DNA from: a virus
Reading direction: 5' to 3' (one strand)
Virus record (IMG/VR): IMGVR_UViG_3300041405_000402
Span: 1 to 30,447 of that record
DNA length: 30,447 bases
A model generated the notes under the pieces. That model had not been told where the DNA came from, ran no database searches, and saw only the letters and a program-made list of their open reading frames with translations. Positions 19,956 through 27,336 of the stretch are shown here, in pieces (position 1 is the stretch's first letter; each line of letters opens with the position of its first letter). The position numbers and the translations under genes are program-made.

Positions 19956-20515
19956 CCCAGCTCTATGCACTGACCGGGAAGCTCGCCGAACTTCAGGGAA
20001 TGGCAGACACCGACGACGAGGGCCTGAAAGAGGCCCTGCAGCACGCGATGGACGAAATCCAAGGCGAGTTCGAGGTGAAGGCCGACAACATCGTCATGCT
20101 GCGCCGCAACATTGAAAGCGACGTGACCGCCATCGACACCGAGATTGAGCGGCTGACCGAGCTCAAGCGCATCAAGTCCAACAGCGTTGCGCAGATCAGC
20201 GATTACCTGCGTCGGAACATGGAAGCCGCCAACCTCAAGTCGATCAAACGCCCGCTGTTCACCATCACATTGGCCCTGGGCAAGGAGAAGGTCATCGTCG
20301 ACAACGAGGACGCGGTGCCAGACGAACTGACATCCGTGAAAACCAGCATCGCCCCGGACAAGAACGCGATCGCCGCCAAGCTCAAGGAAATTCGCGAGCA
20401 CAACGAAACCGTGCGCAAGCGCATGGCCGCCGGCGAAGACGCAGAACACGAACTGCTCGAAGAACCTGCCTACGCGCATTTGGAGCGCGGCGACAGTTCG
20501 ATCCGGATCAAGTGA
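19952..20515 (+). CDS. Siphovirus Gp157 family protein
   Basis: A 187-residue protein with a helical N-terminal half (IQGEFEVKADNIVMLRRNIESDVTAIDTEIERL) and the characteristic SNSVAQISDYLRRNMEAANLKSIKRPLFTITLALGKEKVIVDNEDAVPDEL block of Gp157. In Streptococcus thermophilus this family has been linked to phage resistance when expressed alone; in phages it usually accompanies recombination proteins. It starts in an ATGA overlap with the annealing protein. Exact biochemical role is not known. Confidence 0.85.
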   Translation: MTQLYALTGKLAELQGMADTDDEGLKEALQHAMDEIQGEFEVKADNIVMLRRNIESDVTAIDTEIERLTELKRIKSNSVAQISDYLRRNMEAANLKSIKRPLFTITLALGKEKVIVDNEDAVPDELTSVKTSIAPDKNAIAAKLKEIREHNETVRKRMAAGEDAEHELLEEPAYAHLERGDSSIRIK

Positions 20516-20522
20516 GGCCAGC

Positions 20523-20765
20523 ATGATCAGCAACCACCTCAACCTCGTCGAGCAGCACCGACCTGACTCCGAGTCGATCGCTGAACGAATCGCGCAGTAC
20601 CTGGCCGCCGGCGGGCGGATCGACCAACTGAAAAACCCGCCGCGCAATCCACTGCCACCGCCCCGCTCGAAGAAAATAGACCCTGAAACGGTCCTCAAGC
20701 GGCGGCCGAAGCCGATATCAGCGGCGGAACGAAAAGCGCTGCGCAAAATGGCGGACTCGCTATGA
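20523..20765 (+). CDS. small basic hypothetical protein
   Basis: An 80-residue protein with a helical start (ESIAERIAQYLAAGGRIDQL), a proline-rich basic middle (NPPRNPLPPPRSKKIDPE) and a basic helical end (KRRPKPISAAERKALRKMADSL). GAGG lies five bases before the ATG and the stop overlaps the next start by four bases. The basic character suggests nucleic-acid binding, no more. Confidence 0.65.
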   Translation: MISNHLNLVEQHRPDSESIAERIAQYLAAGGRIDQLKNPPRNPLPPPRSKKIDPETVLKRRPKPISAAERKALRKMADSL

Positions 20766-21226
20766 AGTCGAAACGCAAACCCAACAACGGTTTCGCCCGG
20801 GCTGAGCGCAGTTGCCGGGCGTTGCTGCGCACCAACCACGTCGCGGTCGTGAACATCGATCCCAGCGGCAGCCAGATCATGGCGAACTGGAAGAGCTGCA
20901 AGCAGATCCGCAGTCTGGCGATCGCCAACGCGATATTCGACTTCTCCTACCGCTGGACGATCTACATCGCCGCCATGTGTCGAGACGAGCGCGGCGCCGA
21001 GTACATCAAGTCGGTGGAGATCTCGCCCGAGGGCATCTACAAGGTCGAGCGCCTCACTGATGCGATCGAGCATTACTACCTGGAGCTGCGCAACAGCGCG
21101 AACCCGAACCATCTGGTGGCGTCAGGCTGGATTGCCATTCCGGACGAACTATCGATGGACGAAGCCCAAGCCGCGAAGCTGTTCTACGCCGCCGGCGCCT
21201 GGCATCAGGTGAAGGTCGCAGCGTGA
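20762..21226 (+). CDS. hypothetical early phage protein
   Basis: A 154-residue protein with a basic start (KSKRKPNNGFARAERSCRALLRTNHVAVVNID), then a segment with strands (RWTIYIAAMCRDERGAEYIKSVEISPEG) and helices. I recall similar uncharacterised proteins next to Gp157 in Pseudomonas prophages, but no domain name. It starts in an ATGA overlap. Its stop overlaps a possible GTG start (21223) of a poorly supported frame. Confidence 0.7.
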   Translation: MKSKRKPNNGFARAERSCRALLRTNHVAVVNIDPSGSQIMANWKSCKQIRSLAIANAIFDFSYRWTIYIAAMCRDERGAEYIKSVEISPEGIYKVERLTDAIEHYYLELRNSANPNHLVASGWIAIPDELSMDEAQAAKLFYAAGAWHQVKVAA

Positions 21227-21301
21227 AACGTTTTCGCACCCAACAACGCAAACGACAGGCCTGGCTGGACTTGCCGGCCAGCGGAATTGAAGAGGTAGGC
21301 C

Positions 21302-21613
21302 ATGGCCAAAAACAACGCGCAGCTGCAACGGGACAAGCGAGCCAAGGAGAAAGCTTTGCTGGAGAGGATCGGCGCCGAGAAGCGTTCTCTGATTGTCTCG
21401 AAGGCATTGGATGATGCTCTTAATGTTCTCGGCGAGCGCCACGGGTTCGAGGAATGGCAGGAGACGGCGTCGACGTTGCTGATCAACCTCGCCCGCGCAA
21501 CGGCCTATGAGTCTGGCCGATTCGCAAACATGTCGCGACCTGAAATAGTGGTTACGGAAAAGCAGTCGCGACAGCTTGAAGAATTCGCCAAACTTGGTGC
21601 TATGCCTTGTTAG
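21302..21613 (+). CDS. hypothetical helical phage protein
   Basis: A 103-residue protein from an ATG with GAGG six bases upstream. It has a basic coil (NNAQLQRDKRAKEKALLERIG), then SLIVSKALDDALNVLGERHGFEEWQETASTLLINLARA and a C-terminal ITVTEKQSRQLEEF-like helix. The LIVSKALDDALNVL segment loosely recalls ribbon-helix-helix proteins, without certainty. It is the last plus-strand gene before the minus-strand Abi cassette, whose end lies nine bases away. Confidence 0.65.
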   Translation: MAKNNAQLQRDKRAKEKALLERIGAEKRSLIVSKALDDALNVLGERHGFEEWQETASTLLINLARATAYESGRFANMSRPEIVVTEKQSRQLEEFAKLGAMPC

Positions 21614-21622
21614 ATGCAACGG

Positions 21623-22678
21623 TCACCCATGAAAAGTAGCGTTAAACTTTTTCCTTAAAATCCCGGTTGAAATATGCCGTCTCTTCTTCATCGACACCCT
21701 CTCACTCTGAGCATCAAGCAACCTTACATCTCTTATTTGTATATCCTCGTAGTCGGCAAATGCAAGGTAACTATAATGGTTATTTGCAAACTTTGGATTT
21801 TCAGCAGCCAACTTGCTAAGCCCTTTAAAAAGAGAGTATTTTTCGGCAAGATATTTCAAGCCTACCCCCTCTTCTGTCAAACAACTTAGGTACAGCATCG
21901 TCAACTCAGCTGGCGTCAATTGAGCACGCAGCATATTTATATATTGGCGCTTTGCAAAATACATAGGCCTATATGCCTTATCCTCTTCTCTCCGCAGCTG
22001 CATTTTCTCCTTAGACGTTAAGCCTTCCACTTTGTTTTCAACCACAAAGTCGCTACTAGCAGCCAACCCTTCATAAGTATCAACATACTTAATTACTTGA
22101 TACATTCCCCTACAGTAGACATTGAGGGTGTCACCAACTCTTTTCCTGAAATCTTTGCTGAATTTTTCTAGCGAATACTCGCCCAAAGCTTCCACACTTG
22201 ATTCATCAGACAAAATTCTAAAACACGGAGCGGAATTGTTTACGAGAATATCAAACGCTTCTTTGCCGACTTTTGTACCAATACAGACATCAGCCCTTGA
22301 GTTCATATAAACATCCAGAAGACGAAAGAAAACCGACTCAAAATTCTGTGTTCTAATGTAGTTAGCTTGCTTCTCCAAATGCTCATTCGCGCGTTTATTC
22401 TCTTCCTGCGCAACCTTAAGCTCTTTACTTTGCAGCCTCATGGTCACCAAGACTGCCGCAAGCGTCAAAGAACTTAATAGGGGATTCAAAATACCGCCAA
22501 AAAAATCTCCAAACTGCCCCCATACCTCCTGCGAGGGTGAGGTTTGAACTCCAAACGTTGTTAGATATTTAATCAACATCACAAAACCAGACAAGGCAAC
22601 CAGACCGATCATTACTTGAAGCCAAATCGGTACAATCGGTGCAGTCTCGTCCATGTTTCCTAGAACGTCCTTATTCAT
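21623..22678 (-). CDS. putative phage abortive infection protein (AbiC-like)
   Basis: A 351-residue membrane protein. Spans lie at about 18-39 (PIWLQVMIGLVALSGFVMLIKYL) and 60-80 (FFGGILNPLLSSLTLAAVLVTM), with WGQFGDFFGG between them, then a coiled coil at 82-108 and a cytoplasmic domain opening with QNFESVFFRLLDVY. FGDFFGG-x-LNP and the QNFESxFFxLL block are the signature of the 'putative phage abortive infection' family, named after lactococcal AbiC. It should act after infection by another phage. GGAG lies eight bases before the ATG and the gene overlaps the small upstream gene by eight bases. AT-rich and read against the operon, so an acquired, independently expressed cassette. Confidence 0.78.
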   Translation of the reverse strand: MNKDVLGNMDETAPIVPIWLQVMIGLVALSGFVMLIKYLTTFGVQTSPSQEVWGQFGDFFGGILNPLLSSLTLAAVLVTMRLQSKELKVAQEENKRANEHLEKQANYIRTQNFESVFFRLLDVYMNSRADVCIGTKVGKEAFDILVNNSAPCFRILSDESSVEALGEYSLEKFSKDFRKRVGDTLNVYCRGMYQVIKYVDTYEGLAASSDFVVENKVEGLTSKEKMQLRREEDKAYRPMYFAKRQYINMLRAQLTPAELTMLYLSCLTEEGVGLKYLAEKYSLFKGLSKLAAENPKFANNHYSYLAFADYEDIQIRDVRLLDAQSERVSMKKRRHISTGILRKKFNATFHG

Positions 22679-22892
22679 CCAACTTTCTCCACGTTACGCT
22701 TCGCTTGAATGGTGGGTAGATAGACATGCTATCTCTAACTTCATATCTCGCAACAGGGAGTTCTCTATTGTCAACCTCTACCAGCTCATATATATCTGCA
22801 TCTTGTCCTTTGCGCTGTTCCATCCTACTGCTTCTAATTACAAGCTTGTGAGAGCGAGGAATATTGAGTAAAGCCTCGTATGTATCACTCAT
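22671..22892 (-). CDS. small partner gene of the Abi cassette
   Basis: Seventy-three residues from the ATG at 22892 (AGG about ten bases upstream; a longer frame to 22970 has no good site and runs into the methyltransferase start region). The product is polar, SDTYEALLNIPRSHKLVIRSSRM then DADIYELVEVDNRELPVARYEV and a C-terminal RSVTWRKLDE, and looks like a small beta-rich protein. It overlaps the AbiC-like gene by eight bases and shares its low GC, so the two are likely one unit. Whether it is a regulator, a sensor or unrelated is unknown. Confidence 0.55.
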   Translation of the reverse strand: MSDTYEALLNIPRSHKLVIRSSRMEQRKGQDADIYELVEVDNRELPVARYEVRDSMSIYPPFKRSVTWRKLDE

Positions 22893-22959
22893 CAGTTTTC
22901 TGCCTTTCAATCTAAGACTAACTAAGCATACCAAACATCCACTGCATTGAGGTGTAACC

Positions 22960-24621
22960 ATGCCCATCACTTACGGAAGCGTGTGCAGCGGCATCGAGGC
23001 GGCAACACTTGCATAGAAGCCGCTCGGCATGCGCGCCACCTGGTTCGCCGAGATCGAAGCGTTCCCCAGCGCGGTGCTGGCCCACCATTACCCAAACACG
23101 CCGAACCTCGGCGACATGACCAAGCTCGGCGCCCTGGTGCTGGCCGGCAAGATCGCCGCTCCGGACGTCCTCGTCGGCGGCACGCCGTGCCAAGCCTTCA
23201 GCGTGGCCGGGATGCGCGAAGGCCTCACCGACCCGCGCGGCGCCCTCACCATCAAATACGTGGAGCTCGCAGATGCAGTTGACTATGTTCGAGCAGGCCA
23301 GCGAAAGCCGCCCTGCGTCATCGTCTGGGAAAACGTCCCCGGCGTCCTCAGCGACAAAGGCAACGCCTTCGGATGCTTTCTTGGCGCGCTTGCTGGGGAA
23401 GACTGCGAGCTGCAGCCTTCAGGGAAGAAATGGCCGGACGCTGGTTGTGTGTATGGACCCAAAAGAACAATCGCGTGGCGGATCTTGGACGCCCAATATT
23501 TCGGCTTGGCCCAACGACGCCGCCGTGTGTTCGTTGTCGCAAGTTCTCGAGACGGATTCGATCCCACCGAGGTACTTTTTGAGCTACAAGGCATGCGCCG
23601 GGATACTGCGCCGCGCCGAGGCGAGGGGCAAGACGTTACCGGATCAGCTCCTTTCGGCCCTGCGCTCCAGTGCGGATGTGGATACACCTTCGACGAGTCA
23701 CTAGGGCAGTACGGCTGTCCGAACTGCGAGGGCGATGAAGGGCCGGCGGTCGGTGTGTTCTGCGGCGTGCCGGCGTTCGGCGGGCACAGCCTTGGCGGAT
23801 CTGTCGAACGATCGGCAACGCTCACCGCCAAGGACACTCGACTCGACATGGAAAGCGAGACGTTCTTCGTGGCGCCAGCGCTTCGAGCTCAGGCGCAGAG
23901 CAGCCACCGCGCCGACTCGGAGGCATTCATTGTGGCTGGCACACTCAATGCCAACGGCAAGGCGGCCGGCAGCGCAACTCAGCAAGACGCGGAGTCCGGG
24001 CTTTTGGTTGTGCATGGCACACAAGACCCTGATGTTCGTTTTGAACAAGCACACACCCTGGGACGGAACAATGGGATGGAAAACGCCGTGCTCGCCTTCT
24101 CTTGCAAGGATCACGGCGCAGACGCTGGCGACGTCGCGCCAACGCTTCGCGCAATGAACCACTCCGGAAGCCATGCAAACGCCGGCGGCCAGGTCGCAGT
24201 GTGCATCACTGGAGACATCACGCACACGCTAAAGGCTGACGGTTTCGACGGGAGCGAGGACGGTACCGGGCGCGGCCAACCGATTGTGGCCGCATTCGCC
24301 GAGAACTCCCGAGCCGAGCTGCGCTATGAAGGTGGCGACGGCACTATCACTGGCGCGCTCGGATGCGGTGGTGGCAAGGCTGGCCAAGGGATGCCGTCGG
24401 CTCAAGTCGGCGCCTCGGTTCGACGGCTCATCCCACGCGAGTGCGAACGTCTCCAGGGAATGACTGACGACTACACGCTGATCCCATGGCGCGGCAGGCC
24501 TGCCAGCGAGTGCCCGGACGGCCCCCGCTACAAGGCGATCGGCAACAGCAAGGCCGTGCCGTGCGTGCGCTGGATCGGCCGGCGCATCCTCAAGCAGATC
24601 ACATCCAGCCCGTACGGATGA
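22960..24621 (+). pseudogene. DNA cytosine-C5 methyltransferase, interrupted by an amber codon
   Basis: The true start is ATG 22960, with GAGG seven bases upstream, giving MPITYGSVCSGIEAATLA, then TAG at 23014-23016, then KPLGMRATWFAEIEAF and 540 more residues in the same frame. Homologues typically read ...TxAWKPLGM, so TGG to TAG is the likely change. Motifs after the stop are intact: GGTPCQAFS (catalytic Cys), VIVWENVPG, FGLAQRRRRVFVVA and IGNSKAVPC. Motif I, which binds S-adenosylmethionine (SVCSGIEAA), lies before it. Restart at ATG 23029 would give 530 residues without motif I, probably inactive. Between motifs VIII and IX is a long target-recognition region with a CxC...CPNC zinc-type site and repeated TLxA units. 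Confidence 0.85.
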
Positions 24622-24682
24622 TCGCTTCGATCAGTCGAATTATGGCGGTGATCAGTTTTACCCAGTCAGTGAGACGCTTCAT
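24599..24682 (-). CDS. possible tiny amphipathic peptide, opposite strand
   Basis: Twenty-seven codons antisense to the gap after the methyltransferase: MKRLTDWVKLITAIIRLIEA then IIRTGWM. AAGGA lies about eight bases before the ATG. The peptide is a basic amphipathic or membrane-active helix of the kind seen in small toxins. It is short and in a gap that needs no gene, so support is thin. Confidence 0.28.
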   Translation of the reverse strand: MKRLTDWVKLITAIIRLIEAIIRTGWM

Positions 24683-24811
24683 TTCTTGAGTCCTTCGGCG
24701 GTATCGGAGCCAACGAACTCAACGATGAAACGGAAGTTGCCTTATAACAGCGCGAACAAGCTGCATAACCAACCCTCCACCGCCCGGGCATGCCCCGGCA
24801 TAGGACGCCCC

Positions 24812-25309
24812 ATGCCCACCGAAAACATCCGCAAGGTAGTCACCGATTCGCTGGTCGGGATGATCTCCGCCGTAACATCGATGACCCCGCCGACGAACGA
24901 ACCGTTGCCCGACTTCATTCAAAGCCCGATTGACCGTGCGGTTGAGCGAATCAGCGCCGCACTTGCACCAGGCGTGACGGCGGCGTGCTCTCGTATCAAC
25001 CGTGTGTACCTGGCCGGGCCGATGACTGGCTTCGAAGACTTCAACTTCCCCGCCTTCAACAAGATGGCCGCCGAGCTGCGCGCGCGGGGCTACGTCGTCG
25101 AGAACCCTGCAGAGCACGGCGTCGTCGACGGTGCGGACTGGGCCGACTACATGGCCTACGACGTGACCCGCCTCGGGCTCTGCGGCCAGGTCGCGGTGCT
25201 GCCCGGCTGGGAGAACTCGAAAGGCGCCCGGCTCGAAGTGCACATTGCCCGCGAGCTCGGCATGAAGGTTGTGAATGCCCATGATCTGTTATCGATGGAG
25301 ATTGCATGA
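24812..25309 (+). CDS. DUF4406 protein (nucleoside deoxyribosyltransferase-like fold)
   Basis: A 165-residue protein from the ATG at 24812 (AGGA six bases upstream; the frame runs 42 codons further up without a site). Residues about 60-165 hold the DUF4406 pattern: RVYLAGPMTGFEDFNFPAFNKMAAELRARGYVVENPAEHG, then DWADYMAYDVTRLGLCGQVAVLPGWENSKGARLEVHIARELGMKV. The fold is related to nucleoside 2-deoxyribosyltransferases and sirtuin/TIR-like Rossmann proteins; no catalytic activity is established. The N-terminal 55 residues form an added helical domain. Overlaps the next gene by four bases. Confidence 0.82.
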   Translation: MPTENIRKVVTDSLVGMISAVTSMTPPTNEPLPDFIQSPIDRAVERISAALAPGVTAACSRINRVYLAGPMTGFEDFNFPAFNKMAAELRARGYVVENPAEHGVVDGADWADYMAYDVTRLGLCGQVAVLPGWENSKGARLEVHIARELGMKVVNAHDLLSMEIA

Positions 25310-25566
25310 TGCGCAACATACAAACGCGTGAAGGTTTCGAATTCTGGGACAAGCTGAACGCGCTTCCCCGCTACGCCTTCCTGCTTTCGCCCTCCGGCAA
25401 CTCGGTGCAGAAATTCGAAGACCAGGCCATGGGCAACTGGATCGATGTGCACGAAGCACAGAAGGTTGTTGATCAGGCCCAAGACCGGATCAACGAACTT
25501 AAGGAAGAGCTGGCAACTGTTCGGCTTGGCCCCTGCAAGATGGTCGCCGGAGACGAACTGCCATGA
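25306..25566 (+). CDS. hypothetical phage coiled-coil protein
   Basis: An 86-residue protein beginning in an ATGA overlap. An N-terminal GFEFWDKLNALPRYAFLLSPSGNSVQKFED segment is followed by a coiled coil (EAQKVVDQAQDRINELKEELATVRL). The stop overlaps the next start by four bases. No known function. Confidence 0.65.
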   Translation: MMRNIQTREGFEFWDKLNALPRYAFLLSPSGNSVQKFEDQAMGNWIDVHEAQKVVDQAQDRINELKEELATVRLGPCKMVAGDELP

Positions 25567-25997
25567 CTGAAGTCCATCGATACAAAGCCGTGACAATGAT
25601 TTCAGCGGCCGGCGCGACCATTGGATATGACCCGCACGGGCCTGATGTGGTGATGGCCACCGAGTTCGACCGGGTCACCGCCGAGCGTGACGCCCTGCAG
25701 CAGCGCCTGAACGCAGCGGATCAGCGGATTGATGAGCTGGCCCAAGAGCGCGAAAGCCTGATTGCCTACGGTCGCAATAATGGCCTCCATGAGGCATCCA
25801 CTGTGTGCAGCCGCATGGCGTACGACACCTATTACCCGGCCGGCTCTCGCTTCAAACACTTCGTGCCAAAGGCGCTGGAGCAGCAAGGCAATTTGCTCAT
25901 CAAGGCGGCCAACGCAATCGCTGCTTTGCCTGATGGGCCCATCGAACGTCACCGGGCTCGCCAGCAGAAGAAAGCGGAAAAGTCCGCCACTGCCTGA
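25563..25997 (+). CDS. hypothetical phage coiled-coil protein
   Basis: A 144-residue protein with a short N-terminal domain, a coiled coil at about 38-65 (FDRVTAERDALQQRLNAADQRIDELAQER) and a C-terminal helical region with a basic end (RHRARQQKKAEKS). The 'VTAERDALQQRLNAADQRIDEL' pattern is common in Ead/Ea22-like and related accessory proteins of Pseudomonas phages. It ends the coupled trio of genes starting at 24812; a hairpin follows two bases after the stop. Confidence 0.65.
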   Translation: MTEVHRYKAVTMISAAGATIGYDPHGPDVVMATEFDRVTAERDALQQRLNAADQRIDELAQERESLIAYGRNNGLHEASTVCSRMAYDTYYPAGSRFKHFVPKALEQQGNLLIKAANAIAALPDGPIERHRARQQKKAEKSATA

Positions 25998-25999
25998 CA

Positions 26000-26017
26000 G
26001 GAGTACATCCGTACTCC
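26000..26017. terminator. hairpin at gene end, no T-run
   Basis: GGAGTAC, loop ATCC, GTACTCC: a perfect seven-pair stem two bases after a stop codon, in the 58-bp gap between convergent genes. There is no T-tract, so it may stabilise the mRNA 3' end more than terminate. Confidence 0.4.
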
Positions 26018-26055
26018 ACCCACAAAACTACTCCCTCCCCCTTCAAAGTCAGCCG

Positions 26056-26352
26056 CTATTTCGAGGACGCTGACTTAGGACTCGCACTTCCAGCAGCAGC
26101 CAACTGACGAGCTCGGCTTACGCCCCAAGCCATAGCTCTGGTCATTGATTCACCCGGACTTGGGTTAACGGTTTCTTCATGCAACGCCATGCCACCGGAA
26201 GCATAAACACCGATGAACATTTGAGTTTCGCCGGTACGAGATAGCCTGACCTGCACGTCGATGTGAGTTCCATTACTGAGAGTTTCATCATGTGTTCGGT
26301 TGTGGATCTCGGGATCTGCCCAAGCCCAGAAAATGTCGCCGCGAAGCCTCAT
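26056..26352 (-). CDS. hypothetical protein, opposite strand
   Basis: A 98-residue soluble protein with a strong ribosome binding site (GGAGG five bases before the ATG). Its middle (THIDVQVRLSRTGETQMFIGVYASGGMALHEETVN) looks beta-rich, and the C-terminus is helical and Ala/Ser-rich. It is read against the pL operon and so needs its own promoter between 26353 and 26521. No recognised domain. Possibly another moron. Confidence 0.6.
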   Translation of the reverse strand: MRLRGDIFWAWADPEIHNRTHDETLSNGTHIDVQVRLSRTGETQMFIGVYASGGMALHEETVNPSPGESMTRAMAWGVSRARQLAAAGSASPKSASSK

Positions 26353-26495
26353 ACCGCCCTCCTGCCTGTTCCTTGATAGGGGCTTAAAACTCCTCCAAAG
26401 ATAGACCTGATCGAACGAAGCGCAACGGCGCCGAAGCGGTTACGGACGGCTGGTTTCAATACCTCTACAGCTCCAATTCCCTTGTACATATTTTA

Positions 26496-26509
26496 GCCGC
26501 TATAGCGGC
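26496..26509. promoter_or_regulatory. perfect palindrome directly before a ribosome binding site
   Basis: GCCGCTATAGCGGC is a perfect 14-bp palindrome ending one base before AAGGAC, the ribosome binding site of the gene at 26522. In RNA it folds into a short hairpin beside the site; in DNA it could be an operator. Confidence 0.4.
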
Positions 26510-26521
26510 AAGGACGAAGTC

Positions 26522-27262
26522 ATGCCCAAGCATAAGACAGAGCTGGCCCGGATCTACAACCTGTTCGGCCTCAGCTCCAACCACGAACTGTCGACGCTGT
26601 TGGTCAACATCGAAAACACCAAACACTTCTCCGACCTTCTCCAGGCTGTCGAGCGTGAGTTCTTCATGGTGCCGGGCGAACCGTCAGGAGAGCCAGAAGA
26701 CGAAGGCGCGCCGGTTGATGACGAGTGCCTGCTTAATCGCTGGGGATCGAAGCCAGCCGAATATCTCGAACAGTTCAGGGCGGCCCTACCGATCGCTGCG
26801 GCGAACTCGATTCCAGACTATGAAGCTCCGGCAACTGGCGAGAAGTGGTCGCTCTCCGGCGAGAACGGTTCGTGGGATTACGACAGCCTGACCGACTTGC
26901 TCAAAGACAACTACGGCCATGACAGCTGCGGCGACGGGCACCCGGCCAGCTTCAGGCCCGGCCTATACGAGGGCGATACGGTCTATCGCGGCACCGAGTG
27001 TAAAGACGACCCGGCGAGCTTTCTGCCAGACCAAGACGATTTGCTCGAACACATGTGCGACCGCGCCTACGAAAGCGACGCCGGCGAGTGGGTCGACAAT
27101 TACCCAACGCTCGACGCCGCCGCGAAGGCTGACTTGGCGCAGGCAATGCGGCCGCTCATGGCCTGGGCGCGGAAGCACTGCCAACCGGAATTCTTCACCA
27201 TCAAGGACGTCATCCCCCACATCGTCACCGTCGAGGACGTAAGGAAGGCTGCCGCATGGTGA
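26522..27262 (+). CDS. hypothetical early phage protein
   Basis: A 246-residue acidic protein. The N-terminus (MPKHKTELARIYNLFGL) is followed by linker-like acidic stretches (GEPSGEPEDEGAPVDDE), a tryptophan/tyrosine-rich middle (GEKWSLSGENGSWDYDSLTDLLKDNYGHD, then LYEGDTVYRG) and a helical C-terminus. The middle resembles domains of uncharacterised phage proteins that accompany methylases, but I cannot name it. The tiny gene at 27256 overlaps its end. Confidence 0.65.
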   Translation: MPKHKTELARIYNLFGLSSNHELSTLLVNIENTKHFSDLLQAVEREFFMVPGEPSGEPEDEGAPVDDECLLNRWGSKPAEYLEQFRAALPIAAANSIPDYEAPATGEKWSLSGENGSWDYDSLTDLLKDNYGHDSCGDGHPASFRPGLYEGDTVYRGTECKDDPASFLPDQDDLLEHMCDRAYESDAGEWVDNYPTLDAAAKADLAQAMRPLMAWARKHCQPEFFTIKDVIPHIVTVEDVRKAAAW

Positions 27263-27336
27263 CCAAGTGCTTACTCGGCTGCACCCTCTTCTTCTGGCTT
27301 CCATTGGTACTGACCATAAAGGCGGTAAACGGATGA
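27256..27336 (+). CDS. tiny membrane protein
   Basis: Twenty-six residues, MVTKCLLGCTLFFWLPLVLT then IKAVNG: one membrane span. It overlaps the end of the previous gene and its stop overlaps the methyltransferase start (ATGA). AAGGA lies about ten bases upstream. The coupling suggests translation; function unknown. Confidence 0.45.
   Translation: MVTKCLLGCTLFFWLPLVLTIKAVNG

Noticed and set aside
19817-21112. A 431-codon minus-strand open frame
   Set aside because: It is antisense to the annealing protein, Gp157 and two further coupled genes, has no ribosome binding site and resembles no family.
21223-21414. A 63-codon frame with GTG start overlapping the stop of the previous gene
   Set aside because: It has a passable ribosome binding site, but more than half of it overlaps the well-supported gene at 21302 and its composition looks like an out-of-frame read. 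Kept out for lack of support.
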